Positions 17,240 through 25,950 of a stretch of DNA of 64,000 nt are shown piece by piece (the stretch's first letter is position 1; the number at the start of each line of letters is the position of its first letter). Source of the DNA: DASSUW01 sp963849695 (GTDB taxonomy: Bacteria; Actinomycetota; Thermoleophilia; Solirubrobacterales; Solirubrobacteraceae). The notes below the pieces were generated by a model that had not been told where the DNA came from, made no database searches, and worked only from the letters and a program-made list of their open reading frames with translations. The position numbers and the translations under genes were made by a program. The DNA lies in assembly GCA_963849695.1 (NCBI GenBank), contig CAWKIT010000038.1, positions 1 through 64,000 of the forward strand, in the 5' to 3' direction.

Positions 17240-18021
17240 GCGTCGCGGCACGGGAGGCCCGCGTGGTGCGGGCGCTCGGGCGCCGGGCGCTGAGCGTGCA
17301 GTTCCGCCGCGCGCAGCTGCTGATGCCGACGTTCGTGCTCCCGCTCGTGCTGCTGGCGGTGATCGCGAGCGGCACGAGCGCCGGACAGGGGTTGCGCGGG
17401 TTCCCCGACGTCGAGTCGTATCTCGGCTTCGTAGTGGCCGGCACGGTCGTCCAGGGGACGATCCTCGCGGGGCTGACAGCCGGGATCGCGATGGCGTCCG
17501 ACATCGAGTTCGGGTTCTTCGACCGGCTGCTGGCGGCGCCCGTGCACCGCACGAGCCTGGTGCTCGGGCGTCTGTTCGGCACCTTCGCGCTGTCGCTGCT
17601 GCAGACCACGTTCTTCCTGCTCGTGGCGCTGCTGTTCGGCGCGCGCTATCCGGGAGGAGTGCCAGGCGCGGTCGGCACGATCGCGCTCGCGAGCATCACC
17701 GCGGTCGGCATGGGCGGGGTGTCGGCCGCGATCGCGCTGCGCACCGGCTCGCTGTCGCTCCTGCAGAGCCTGTTCCCGTTCATGTTCGTGATGCTGTTCA
17801 CGGCGCCGGCGTTCTTCCCGCAGGACCTGCTCGTGCCTGCGCTGCGCGACCTGTCGGCCTACAACCCGCTCACCTACGTGGTCGAGGGGGTGCGCGGCAT
17901 GCTCGGCGGTGACGCCGCCCTTGGGAGTCCCCTGGCCGGCTTCGCGGCCGCGTTCGGGCTCGCGCTGGCGACGACCCTGCTGGCGACGGCGGCGCTCAAG
18001 GAGCGCCTGCGGCGGCTGTGA
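17236..18021 (+). CDS. DrrB-type ABC-2 transporter permease (first of two)
   Basis: A 261-residue ABC-2 permease with six predicted TM helices and an amphipathic N-terminus. The characteristic GFFDRLLAAPVHRTSLVLGR intracellular loop follows TM2, and the SAYNPLTYVVEGVRGML motif precedes the last TM. The ATG overlaps the ATPase stop (ATGA) and its own stop overlaps the GTG of the second permease. It pairs with the second permease as a heterodimeric channel. Substrate unknown. Confidence 0.92.
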   Translation: MSVAAREARVVRALGRRALSVQFRRAQLLMPTFVLPLVLLAVIASGTSAGQGLRGFPDVESYLGFVVAGTVVQGTILAGLTAGIAMASDIEFGFFDRLLAAPVHRTSLVLGRLFGTFALSLLQTTFFLLVALLFGARYPGGVPGAVGTIALASITAVGMGGVSAAIALRTGSLSLLQSLFPFMFVMLFTAPAFFPQDLLVPALRDLSAYNPLTYVVEGVRGMLGGDAALGSPLAGFAAAFGLALATTLLATAALKERLRRL

Positions 18022-18779
18022 GCGTCGCGTTCGTCCTGTGGCGGCGGTCGCTGAACGAGGTGCTGCGCGTGCGCGGCGCGCTGCTGCCCGCGACGATCGC
18101 GCCGCTCGTGTTCATGCTCGGGATCACGGGCCAGTTCGGCCGCCTCACCGGCCTCGAGGGTTTTCCGACCGACTCCTACCTGTCCTGGATCGTGCCGCTC
18201 TCGTGCCTGCAGGGAGCGGGCTTCGCGGGCGCGGCCACCGGCTCCAACCTCGCGCGCGACATCGAACAGGGGTGGTTCGACCGGCTGCTGGTGGCGCCGG
18301 TGCCGCGACCGCTGCTGGTCATCGGCCCCATCCTCGGGGCGGTCACGCGCTCGATGGTGCCGGCGACCGTCGTGCTGATCGTCGGCCTGGCCCTCGGCGC
18401 CGAGCTCACCGGCGGCCTTCCCGGGTTGATCGCGCTGTACGTCGCGTGCGCCGGATTCTGCGCGACGGCCGCCCTGTGGGGCGTGTTCATGGCGGTCACG
18501 TTCCGCACCCAGCAGGCCGGTCCGCTGATGCAGCAGGGCGTGTTCCTGGCCGTTTTCCTGTCGACGGCGTACACGCCGCTGGTGCTGCTGCGCGGCTGGC
18601 TCGAGGGCGTCGCGTACCTGAACCCGGTCACGTACCTGCTGCAGATGGCGCGGCAGGCGACGGTGGTGGGGATCGAGCCGAGCCTCGCGCACACGCTGCC
18701 CGGGCTTGCCGCGCTGGCCGGCCTCGCCGCCGTGCTCGGCGCCCTGGCCATGGCCGGGCTGCGGCGGATGGGCCGCTAG
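18018..18779 (+). CDS. DrrB/DrrC-type ABC-2 transporter permease (second of two)
   Basis: A 253-residue ABC-2 permease homologous to its upstream neighbour. It has six TMs, the GWFDRLLVAPVPRPLLVIGP loop and the EGVAYLNPVTYLLQMARQA motif before the final helix. The GTG start overlaps the previous stop by four bases (GTGA). A heteromeric DrrA-B-C type exporter is implied. The 3' end overlaps the stop of the converging DUF4031 gene. Confidence 0.92.
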   Translation: MSVAFVLWRRSLNEVLRVRGALLPATIAPLVFMLGITGQFGRLTGLEGFPTDSYLSWIVPLSCLQGAGFAGAATGSNLARDIEQGWFDRLLVAPVPRPLLVIGPILGAVTRSMVPATVVLIVGLALGAELTGGLPGLIALYVACAGFCATAALWGVFMAVTFRTQQAGPLMQQGVFLAVFLSTAYTPLVLLRGWLEGVAYLNPVTYLLQMARQATVVGIEPSLAHTLPGLAALAGLAAVLGALAMAGLRRMGR

Positions 18780-19063
18780 GCCTCGCGGGCCGCGCGGCGG
18801 CGGCGGACGCGCTCGCCGCGCGGGCCCGCCATCCGCTGCGTCAGCTCGCGCGTGGCGACCTCGTGGGCGCCGAGCGCGACCGCGCGCGAGCGCAGATGAG
18901 GCGGCAGGTCGTAGTGGTCGCCCTGGAAGCGATGGCGGGGGATCCCGAGCTTCGCCGCGAAGGCGTGCAGCTCCTCGAAGCTCTCGTCGCTGACGAGATG
19001 GCACCAGTGCCGGAACGGCAGCAGGGTGTGCGGATACTCGCGGAGCTCGTCGACCAGGATCAG
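18776..19063 (-). CDS. DUF4031 domain protein with a CTG start
   Basis: A 95-residue protein matching DUF4031: an N-terminal ILVDELREYP strand, HWCHLVSDESFEELHAFAAK, and the diagnostic GIPRHRFQGDHYDLPPHLR. The frame contains no ATG, GTG or TTG between an upstream in-frame TGA and this conserved N-terminus. The only candidate is CTG at 19063, preceded by GAGAGG with six bases spacing and located 10 bases after the CorA stop. The basic Arg-rich C-terminus suggests nucleic-acid contact. Function is unknown. Probably co-transcribed with corA. Confidence 0.75.
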   Translation of the reverse strand: MILVDELREYPHTLLPFRHWCHLVSDESFEELHAFAAKLGIPRHRFQGDHYDLPPHLRSRAVALGAHEVATRELTQRMAGPRGERVRRRRAAREA

Positions 19064-19073
19064 CGCGGGCCTC

Positions 19074-20276
19074 TCACGCTTTCTCCCGCGCGGTCTTGAC
19101 CATCTTGATCCCGGTGCTCACGACGTAGAAGGTGGCGAGCGCGAAGAACGTGGCGCCGATCGCGGCGCGCACCTGGTCCTCTGACAGCGGCGTCCGCTCG
19201 GCGGCGGGCGGGGCGACGCGGTTGGCGACGGCGCCGCGCCAGCTCGCCAGCGCGGCCTGACCCATGTCGGTTGCTGAAGGCATGTCGACGGCGTACCCGC
19301 TCGCGCTCAAAGCCAGCCCGAGCGGCGGAAGCGCCAGTACAGGCAGGACGCAGACGATGACGATCACGCTCATCACCGCCGGGTAGCCGTAGCGCCACTC
19401 CAGCTCGGGCATGAACTCGAAGTTCATGCCGTAGACCGCGGCGATGCCGGTCGGCACGGCGATGATCGCGACCCAGGCGGAGATCTTGCGCACGTCCTCG
19501 TTCTGTCGCACGGCCGCCTGGGTCAGGTTTGCCTGCAGCGCGCTCGAGAGCAGGTCGCGAAAGCCGTCGATGCGACCGCTGAGCCGGAGCAGGTGGTCGT
19601 GCACGTCGCGGAAGTACGTCTGCAGGTCGGGGTCGATCATCGAGTACTGGCCGCGCGCCAGCTTGTCGACCGCCGGCGCGAGCGGTGCGATCGCGCGGTG
19701 CAGGTCGAGCACCTCTCGCTCCAGGGCGTAGATCCGCTCGGCCGGGTTGCTGCGCTCAGGCGAGAAGACCTCGTGCTCGACCTCCTGGATGTCCGCCTCG
19801 ACCGCGGCCACGACCGGCTCGTAGTCGTCGACGATGCGGTCGACGATCGCGTAGAGGACGGCGCCCGCGCCGCATGCCAGCAGGTCCGGCCGCTTCTCGA
19901 CCTCGAGCCGGACGTCGTGGAGCTTCGCCTCCCCGTGCCGGACGCTGACCACGAAGTCGCGGTTGACGAACAGCAGGATCTCGCCGGTCACGAGATCGTC
20001 GCGGTCCTCGACCTGGCGGACGGTCTTGAGCACGACCAGCAGCGTGTCCCCGTACAGCTCCGCCTTCGGCCGCTGATGCGCCTTGACCGCGTCCTCGACC
20101 GCGAGCTCGTGGAGGTCGAACTCGCGCCGGACGGCGTCGAACTCCTCCGCCGACGGCTCGAAGACGCCGATCCACACGAACGAGCCGTCGCGCTGGGCGG
20201 CCTCGCCGGCCTCGGTGAGCGCCAGGTCGCCGGCACGGCGCTCGCCGTCCTCGTATACCGCGCAGTCGACGATCAT
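19074..20276 (-). CDS. CorA-type divalent cation channel with extended C-terminus
   Basis: A 400-residue CorA/MIT protein. A cytoplasmic funnel occupies about 1-265 (AVEDAVKAHQRPKAELYGDT, LLVVLKTVRQVEDRDDL) with the long stalk helix. TM1 is followed by the GMN selectivity motif at 283-285 (AVYGMNFEFMPE) and TM2. Most CorA proteins stop a few residues after TM2. This one continues about 80 residues and ends in a third hydrophobic helix near 370-392 (IGATFFALATFYVVSTGIKM). Mg2+ or Co2+ transport is the family role. The ATG at 20276 is chosen because upstream sequence loses similarity. Confidence 0.9.
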   Translation of the reverse strand: MIVDCAVYEDGERRAGDLALTEAGEAAQRDGSFVWIGVFEPSAEEFDAVRREFDLHELAVEDAVKAHQRPKAELYGDTLLVVLKTVRQVEDRDDLVTGEILLFVNRDFVVSVRHGEAKLHDVRLEVEKRPDLLACGAGAVLYAIVDRIVDDYEPVVAAVEADIQEVEHEVFSPERSNPAERIYALEREVLDLHRAIAPLAPAVDKLARGQYSMIDPDLQTYFRDVHDHLLRLSGRIDGFRDLLSSALQANLTQAAVRQNEDVRKISAWVAIIAVPTGIAAVYGMNFEFMPELEWRYGYPAVMSVIVIVCVLPVLALPPLGLALSASGYAVDMPSATDMGQAALASWRGAVANRVAPPAAERTPLSEDQVRAAIGATFFALATFYVVSTGIKMVKTAREKA

Positions 20277-20352
20277 CCAGAGCGGAGTATCGCCCCTGCG
20301 GGTCGGTCGAAACCCGGCATTTCGAGGGAAAGCGCTAGCCTGGCCGGGCGCG

Positions 20353-21847
20353 ATGGCCACCATCACGGACACCACGGCCACCGAGCCGGCCTTCGTCGTC
20401 GAGCGTTTCAAGGTCTCCGACGGCCGGGTCGAGGTCGCCGGCCACTGGCGCCACGTGCGCGGCCGGCGCTTCGTGCGGCCGGTTCTCTGGCTACAGAAGG
20501 GCGAGAGCCGGCAGCGGCTGATGGCGGTGCTCGACCACAAGCCGTGGGCGGCCGACGACGGCGAGCCGTGGCTCGCCGCCTTCAAGTGGGAAGGCGGGAA
20601 GCTCGACGTCGACCGGGCGGAGCTCGAGGTCGGCCGGGAGCTGATCGTCGAGCTGCCGCTTCCGGGCGGGCGGACGCCCAAGCCGCGGCCCGCGAAGCCG
20701 CGCCCGCCGTCCGAGCTCGACCGGGTGCGCGAGCAGCTGCTGAGCGCGACCAAGGAGCGGAGAACCCTGCAGGCGGCGCTGGACGCGGCCACCACCGGGG
20801 CCGACGAGCTCGCCCGCCTGCGCGCCGAGCTGGACGGCACGCGCGAGGAGGTCGAGAGCTCGGCAAAGGCCCGCCGCGCGCTCGAGGCGGCGCTGGAGGA
20901 GGCGAGAGCCGAGGCCGCGGAGCTCACGCGGCTGCGCGCCGAGCTCGATGGCGCGCGCGAGGACGCCGAGCAGGCGCGGGCCGACGGCGAGCGGCTGGTC
21001 AACGACGAGTACCGCCAGCGCGAGCGCGCGCTCCAGACCGCCGAGGAGGCGACCGCCCGGGCGCGCAAGGCCGAGGCCGCGCACGGGCTCGCCAACCGCC
21101 AGCTCACCGCCGCCCGCGAAGCCAACGCGAAGCTCGAGCAACGCATCGCAGGCGCCAACCGCGAGCGCGACGAGCTCCGCACCGAGCTCGCGTCGCGCAC
21201 CCCCGATTCCGACGTCGTCGCCGAGCGCGACGAAGCCCTCGCCGACCGCGACCGGCTCGCCGCCGAGCGCGACGAGCTCCGCGCCGCGCTCGAAGCGCGC
21301 ACACCCGATCCCGACGTCGTCGGGGAACGCGACGAAGCGCGGGCCGAGCGGGGCCGGCTCGTGGGGGAGCGCGACGAAGCGCGGGCCGAACGTGATCGGC
21401 TCGTCGGCGAGCGCGACGAGGCTCGGGGCGAGCGCGAGCGGCTCGTGGGCGAGCGCGACGAGGCGCGGGCCGCGCGCGATCGGATCGTCGGCGAGCGCGA
21501 CGGCTCATGGGCCGAGCGCGACCGTCTTGCAAGCGAGCTTGCAGGCGCGCTTCGCGAGCGCGATCAGCTCACCGCGGCCGCGGCGGCCGCCCGTGCGGGC
21601 CGCGAACGGGTCGAGGCCGAACTGGTCGAGGCGCGCGCCGACCGCAAGCACCTCGAGCGCGAGCTCGAGCTACATGCGGGAGGAGCGCGAGCGGCTCGAC
21701 ATCCGGCGTCCGCGGCGATTCACGGCGAACAGCCGGCTCGCGCCGCCGCGGTCGGGCCTCGGGCTCTGGGTCGCGCGCGCCGTCGCGCTCGCTCTCGTGG
21801 CGATCCTGCTCGCCGCGATCGTCCTGCTGGTCGCCGGCGTCCGCTAG
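20353..21847 (+). CDS. Tail-anchored coiled-coil protein, copy A (apparent frameshift)
   Basis: Three parts are visible. An N-terminal beta-rich domain of about 95 residues contains ERFKVSDGRVEVAGHWRHV and GRRFVRPVLWLQ. A charged coiled coil of about 330 residues includes five 14-residue repeats. A single C-terminal TM helix (LALVAILLAAIVLLVAGVR) ends at the stop. The start frame leaves the coiled coil near 21672. The frame one base ahead resumes it (MREERERLDIRRP) and carries the TM. The length is 3n+1, so one extra base is implied. A paralogue with the same architecture lies at 27811-29106. No catalytic motif. A membrane-attached scaffold is the likely role (inference). Confidence 0.72.
21319..21528 (+). 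repeat. Five 42-bp tandem repeats within a coiled-coil gene
   Basis: Units start at 21319, 21361, 21403, 21445 and 21487. Each encodes a variant of VGERDEARAERDRL. Fourteen residues equal two heptads, so copy-number change would lengthen the coiled coil in register. Confidence 0.88.
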
Positions 21848-22014
21848 TCCCCGCGCCGGGCGCGGCGCGCGATGTTCTCCTGGCGCTCGGCCGCCGCCTG
21901 GGCGGCCGCGAAGATGATCAGCCCGGTCACGAGCGCCGGGAACACCACGCCGAAGACGCCGATCAGCGCGAGCGTGGCCTTGGCGGCGTCGTCGAGGGCG
22001 AACAGCTCGAGCAT
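21844..22014 (-). CDS. Small single-pass membrane protein (56 aa)
   Basis: A 56-residue protein: an acidic N-terminus (MLELFALDD), one TM helix (LALIGVFGVVFPALVTGLII), then an amphipathic basic tail rich in Ala, Gln and Arg (AAERQENIARRARRGD). The size and topology are those of small bacterial membrane regulators. The stop overlaps that of the converging coiled-coil gene by three bases. A TAGACT hexamer ends seven bases before the ATG, consistent with a leaderless message. No family recognised. Confidence 0.6.
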   Translation of the reverse strand: MLELFALDDAAKATLALIGVFGVVFPALVTGLIIFAAAQAAAERQENIARRARRGD

Positions 22015-22021
22015 GCCCGGG

Positions 22022-22027
22022 AGTCTA
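22022..22027 (-). promoter_or_regulatory. Candidate leaderless -10 hexamer (TAGACT)
   Basis: On the minus strand TAGACT ends seven bases before the ATG at 22014. This supports the 56-residue gene being expressed from its own leaderless promoter. Confidence 0.4.
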
Positions 22028-22057
22028 CGCGCGCTGCAAGATCGACGTCTTCCAACC

Positions 22058-23563
22058 TCAGTGCTGCGACCGGGCGTGGATCGCCAGCACGGCGTCGAGC
22101 GTGTCGGCCTCCGCCGCCGGCTTGTCCGGCCGGTGGCGGAGCACCCGCGCGAACCGCAGCGCGACGCCGCCGGGGTAGCGCGTGCTCGCCTGCACGCCGT
22201 CGAACGCCACCTCGACCACGAGCTCGGGCCGGACGTGCACCACGTGGCCCTCGCGCGCGATCTCGAGCGCGAGCAGGTGCTCGGTCTGCCAAGCGAGCAT
22301 CGCGTCGGTGAGGCCCTTGAACGTCTTGCCGAGCATCACGAAGCCCAGGCCGTCGGGCTCGCGGGCGCCGAGGTGCAGGTTGCTGAGCCGTCCGCGCCGT
22401 CGCCCGTGGCCCCACTCGACGGCGAGCACGACGAGGTCGAGCGTGTGGCGCGGCTTGACCTTCAGCCAGCCGGCGCCGCGGCGCCCGGCCGCGTACGGCG
22501 CTTCGAGCGACTTCACCATCACGCCCTCGTGGCCCATGGCGAGCGCCTGGTCGAGCATCGCGCTCGCCGCGTCGGAGTCGGGAGCGACCACGCGCGGGAT
22601 CCGCTCCGGCTCGGGCACGAGGTCGGCGAGCGCGGCGAACCGCTCCGAGCCCGGCCGGTCGATCAGGTCCTCGCCGCCGGCGTGCAGGACGTCGAAGAAC
22701 AGGGCGGTGAGCCGCCCGCTGCCGAGGCCGCTGGCGGTGACCTGGAACGGCTCGGGACGCCCGTCGGCACGCAAGGCGATCGCCTCGCCGTCGAGCACCG
22801 CCGACTCGACTTCGAGCGCGCGCGCCGCCGCGACCACCTCGGGCACGCGCCCGGTGATGTCGTCGAGCGTGCGGGTGAAGACGCGCACCTCGTCGCCGCT
22901 CCGGTGCACCTGGACGCGGATGCCGTCGAGCTTGAACTCGACCGCCGCCGGGCTGATCCGCGCGAGCGCGCCCTCGAGGTCCTCGCCGGGCGAGGCGAGC
23001 ATCGGCTGCACCGGCCGCAGCAGCTCGAGCGTGATCGCCCGCAGCCCGGCGACGCCGTCGGCGAGCGCGGTCGCGGCCACCACGCCGAGGTCACCGCGCA
23101 GCATCAGCGCCCGCCGGACGTCGGCGCGCGGGACGTCGGCCGCCTTGGCCACCGCGTCGGTCATCACACCCGCCAGCGCGCCCTGGCCGATGTCGCCGAG
23201 CAGCAGGGCGATCAGGAACTGCTGCTCGTCCTCGGTGGCGCGGGCCAGCAGGTCGGCCACCGCCGCGCGCCGCGCCGCCTGCGAGCCCTGGCCGCTCAGC
23301 CCGCCGATGCCCGTGAACATCGCCTCGATCTCGTCGATCTCGAGCGACGGCTCGGCCGCCGGCAGCGGCCGGTCGCGCAGCGCCGCCCAGCCGACGCCGA
23401 TCTGGCGCTGCGTGAGCTCGCCCGACAGCCACGCGACGGCGGCCGCCGTCTCCGACGGCTCCAGCCCGCGCAGCAGCGAGGCGAGCCGCTCGACCTTGCC
23501 GCCGCGGGCCGAGGTGGCGCGGACCGCCATCCACGTCTCGACGACGTCCCGCAGCTGCGTCAC
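22058..23563 (-). CDS. ATP-dependent DNA ligase
   Basis: A 501-residue ligase with an N-terminal all-helical DNA-binding domain (about 1-180), then an adenylation domain with nucleotidyl-lysine Lys211 in EFKLDGIRVQVH, motif III FFDVLHAGG, motif IV HEGVMVKS and motif V WLKVKPRHTLDLVVLAVEWG. An OB-fold domain with motif VI (YPGGVALRFARVLRHRPDK) closes it. This is the archaeal/LigB-like monofunctional type common in actinobacteria, acting in repair alongside NAD-dependent LigA. The GTG start overlaps the SDR stop by four bases (GTGA), so the two are coupled. The conserved stretches rule out a frameshift here. Confidence 0.93.
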   Translation of the reverse strand: MTQLRDVVETWMAVRATSARGGKVERLASLLRGLEPSETAAAVAWLSGELTQRQIGVGWAALRDRPLPAAEPSLEIDEIEAMFTGIGGLSGQGSQAARRAAVADLLARATEDEQQFLIALLLGDIGQGALAGVMTDAVAKAADVPRADVRRALMLRGDLGVVAATALADGVAGLRAITLELLRPVQPMLASPGEDLEGALARISPAAVEFKLDGIRVQVHRSGDEVRVFTRTLDDITGRVPEVVAAARALEVESAVLDGEAIALRADGRPEPFQVTASGLGSGRLTALFFDVLHAGGEDLIDRPGSERFAALADLVPEPERIPRVVAPDSDAASAMLDQALAMGHEGVMVKSLEAPYAAGRRGAGWLKVKPRHTLDLVVLAVEWGHGRRRGRLSNLHLGAREPDGLGFVMLGKTFKGLTDAMLAWQTEHLLALEIAREGHVVHVRPELVVEVAFDGVQASTRYPGGVALRFARVLRHRPDKPAAEADTLDAVLAIHARSQH

Positions 23564-24328
23564 CGCAGCAGCCGCCCCTCCATCCCGCCGGCGACCGTGA
23601 TCACCTGGCCGGTCACGTGGCCGGCCGCGGACGGCGAGCACAGGAAGACGATCGCACGCGCGACGTCCTCCGCGGTGGCGACCTTGCGCAGCGCCATCGT
23701 CGCCGTCACGCGCGCGATCGTCGCCTCGCTCAGCTCGCGCTCGGTCATCGGCGACACCGTCCAGCCCGGCGCCACGACGTTCACGCGCCCGAGCGGCGCC
23801 GAGCGCACGATCTCGTTCTTCAGCGACAGCAGCAGCCCGTGCGCGATGCCGGCCTTGGCGGCGGAGTAGTCGGCATGGCCGGCCTCGCCGAACAGGCCCG
23901 AGGTGGAGGCGACGAGGACGAGCGAGCCGGCGCCGGTGGCCTCGACGTGCCGCAGGTAGGCGCGGGCGGTCAGGAAGGTGGCGGTGAGGTTCGCGTCGAG
24001 CGTCGCGCGCCAGCGGTCGAGGCTCATCCGCGCGACCGGGACGTCCTCGGGCTCCCAGGTACCGGCGTTGGCGACGCAGGCGTCGAGCCGCCCGAGCGCC
24101 TCGACGGCGGCGGGGACGAGCGCGTCCGCGGCCTCCTCGTCGCGCAGGTCGGCCTGCAACGACCGCGCCGCCGATCCGGGTCGCCAGGCGCTCGGCGGCC
24201 GCCGCGCTCCGGTGGTAGTGCACGCCGACCCGGGCGCCCTCGGCTGCGAGCGCCTCCGCCGTCGCCGAGCCGATGCCGCCCGCGGCGCCCGTGACGAGCA
24301 CGGCGCTGCCTTCGAGACCCAGGTCCAT
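23560..24328 (-). CDS. Short-chain dehydrogenase/reductase (apparent frameshift)
   Basis: An SDR of about 255 residues. The first frame from ATG 24328 gives the Rossmann start VTGAAGGIGSATAEALAAEG and stays protein-like to ATRIGGAVV. The adjacent frame then resumes QADLRDEEAADALV, NAG in ACVANAGTW, the catalytic Ser in VASTSGL, YxxxK in ADYSAAKAG and the C-terminal VTGQVITVAGG. One extra T near 24163 explains the break, and the length is 3n+1. It is a classical NAD(P)H oxidoreductase, substrate unknown. It overlaps the ligase gene and diverges from the EamA gene across an 84-base promoter region. Confidence 0.8.
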
Positions 24329-24373
24329 GGCGCGGCAGTCTGACGGGATGCGGTGGGAGGTCGTCGATAGCCC

Positions 24374-24403
24374 TTGACAGCGATCGTAGAATTGTGGAAC
24401 AAT
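24374..24403 (+). promoter_or_regulatory. Sigma70-type promoter with embedded GntR-like operator
   Basis: TTGACA (24374-24379) is a consensus -35 element, with AACAAT (24398-24403) as a possible -10 at 18 bases. Overlapping the -10 is a perfect inverted repeat ATTGT-GGA-ACAAT (24391-24403). Its core TTGTGGAACAA fits TNGTNNNACNA, the FadR/FCD-subfamily GntR operator consensus. A GntR-FCD gene lies in the operon this promoter would drive, so autoregulation by steric block is the natural reading. Confidence 0.6.
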
Positions 24404-24412
24404 CTTCCCACG

Positions 24413-25300
24413 ATGGTCTCCCGCATCCAAGTTCTCCTCGCCGCCCTCTGCTTCGCCACCACCGGCACCGCCCAGGCACTGGGGCCCGACGGCACGAGCC
24501 CCGTCGGCGTCGGGGCGGCAAGGATCCTCGTCGGCGGGGCGCTGCTCGTGCTCGTCGCGACCGCGACCCGCGGCGTCACGGCGCAGCGGTGGGCGCCGAA
24601 ACCGGTCTTCGCGGCGGTGGCCGGGGTCGCCGTCTACCAGCTCGCGTTCTTCGCCGCGGTGGCGGACACCGGCGTTGCCGTCGGGACGATCGTCGCCCTC
24701 GGCTCGGCGCCCACGCTCGCCGGCCTGTTCGAGTGGCTGCTCGACCGCAGGCCGCCCGACCCGCGCTGGGCGGCCGCCACCGCGCTCGCCTGCGCCGGCG
24801 TGGCGATGCTGGCGCTCTCCGGCGGCAACGCCAGCGTGTCGCCGCCCGGGATCGCGATGGCGGTCGTGGCCGGCGGCTCCTATGCCGTCTACACGCTGGC
24901 CGCGAAGCGACTGCTGAACGCCGGCCACCCGCCCGAGCAGGTGATGGCCGCCGCGTTCGGGCTCGGCGCCGTCGCGCTGCTGCCGGCGCTCGCGCTCAGC
25001 TCGCCGGAATGGCTGCTGCACACCGACGGGATCGCCCTCGCGCTGTTCCTCGGCACCATCCCGACCGCCCTCGCCTACGTGCTGTTCGCCCGCGGCCTCC
25101 GCCGCCTCTCGGCCTCCGAGACCGCCACGCTCACGCTCGCGGAGCCGCTGACCGCCGGCGCGCTCGGGGCGCTCGTGCTGGCGGAGCCGATGACCGCGAT
25201 GTCGATCGCCGGGGCCGGGCTCGTGCTCGCGGGGCTGCTGGCGCTCGCGGTCCGGATCCCCGGGCCGGTGGTTGCAATGCCCCAGCGCGCCCGGGGATGA
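24413..25300 (+). CDS. EamA-family (DMT) transporter
   Basis: A 295-residue membrane protein of ten TM helices formed by two EamA repeats (about 1-135 and 145-285). Conserved features include the FATTGTAQALGPDG loop after TM1, PLTAGALGALVLAEPMT near the C-terminal repeat, and LFLGTIPTALAYVLFARGLR. These drug/metabolite transporters usually export amino acids or metabolites, substrate undetermined. The ATG at 24413 lies just downstream of the TTGACA promoter and operator. Its stop overlaps the GntR start (ATGA), so the GntR regulator probably senses the transported compound or a relative. Confidence 0.9.
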   Translation: MVSRIQVLLAALCFATTGTAQALGPDGTSPVGVGAARILVGGALLVLVATATRGVTAQRWAPKPVFAAVAGVAVYQLAFFAAVADTGVAVGTIVALGSAPTLAGLFEWLLDRRPPDPRWAAATALACAGVAMLALSGGNASVSPPGIAMAVVAGGSYAVYTLAAKRLLNAGHPPEQVMAAAFGLGAVALLPALALSSPEWLLHTDGIALALFLGTIPTALAYVLFARGLRRLSASETATLTLAEPLTAGALGALVLAEPMTAMSIAGAGLVLAGLLALAVRIPGPVVAMPQRARG

Positions 25301-25950
25301 TCCGTTCAGTGGCCGCCGCCCGCCAGCTCCAGCGCACCTCGACCGTCGACGCCCTCGCCGCCGCCCTGCGCCGCGAGATCCTCGACGGCGAGCTGCCGGC
25401 CGGCGCTTGGCTGCGCGAGCGGGAGCTGTGCGAGGCGTTCGGCGTCGCGCGCCACTCGCTGCGCGCGGCCCTGCGGACGCTGGCGGCCGAGGGGCTGGTC
25501 CGGATCGAGCCTCACCGCGGCGCGCACGTGGCTCAGCTCACTCCCGACGACGTCCGCTGGCTGTATGAGCTGCGCGCGGCGCTCGAGCTCGAGGCGGCGC
25601 ATCTCGCGCTCGAGCGCAACGGCGGCCGGCTGCCGCCCGAGGTGCACGCGGCCCTCGAGCGGCTGCAGGCCGCCTGCAGCGGCGACGACCCGCCCTGGAG
25701 CGCGATCAACGAGGCCCACGCCGAGCTGCACGGCGCGATCGTCGCCGCCGCCGGCAGCCCGCGCATCGCCGCCGCCCATGCCGCGCTGAGCGGCGAGATG
25801 CGCCTGTTCCTGGTCGCGCTCAAGCCGCACCTCGACCCGTCGCGCATGGCCGTCGACCATGCGGCGCTCGTCCGCGACCTCGAGAGCCGCGGCCCGACCG
25901 TGATGCGCGATCACCTGCGCACCGCCGCCGAGACGCTCGCCGGCGTATGA
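25297..25950 (+). CDS. GntR-family transcriptional regulator (FCD type)
   Basis: A 217-residue regulator. The winged HTH (about 12-80) reads LRREILDGELPAGAWLRERE, CEAFGVARHSLRAALRTLAA and EPHRGAHVAQ. The helical FCD ligand-binding domain (about 90-210) has the ELRAALELEAAHLA start and the INEAHAELHGAI helix carrying metal-binding candidates. It is coupled to the EamA transporter by ATGA overlap and to the next gene by another ATGA. A matching operator lies over the operon promoter at 24391-24403. Confidence 0.92.
   Translation: MIRSVAAARQLQRTSTVDALAAALRREILDGELPAGAWLRERELCEAFGVARHSLRAALRTLAAEGLVRIEPHRGAHVAQLTPDDVRWLYELRAALELEAAHLALERNGGRLPPEVHAALERLQAACSGDDPPWSAINEAHAELHGAIVAAAGSPRIAAAHAALSGEMRLFLVALKPHLDPSRMAVDHAALVRDLESRGPTVMRDHLRTAAETLAGV

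Noticed and set aside
22058..25021. A 987-codon minus-strand frame suggesting an N-terminally extended DNA ligase
   Set aside because: The extension runs antisense to the EamA gene and through the SDR in part. The ligase starts at GTG 23563, overlapping the SDR stop.
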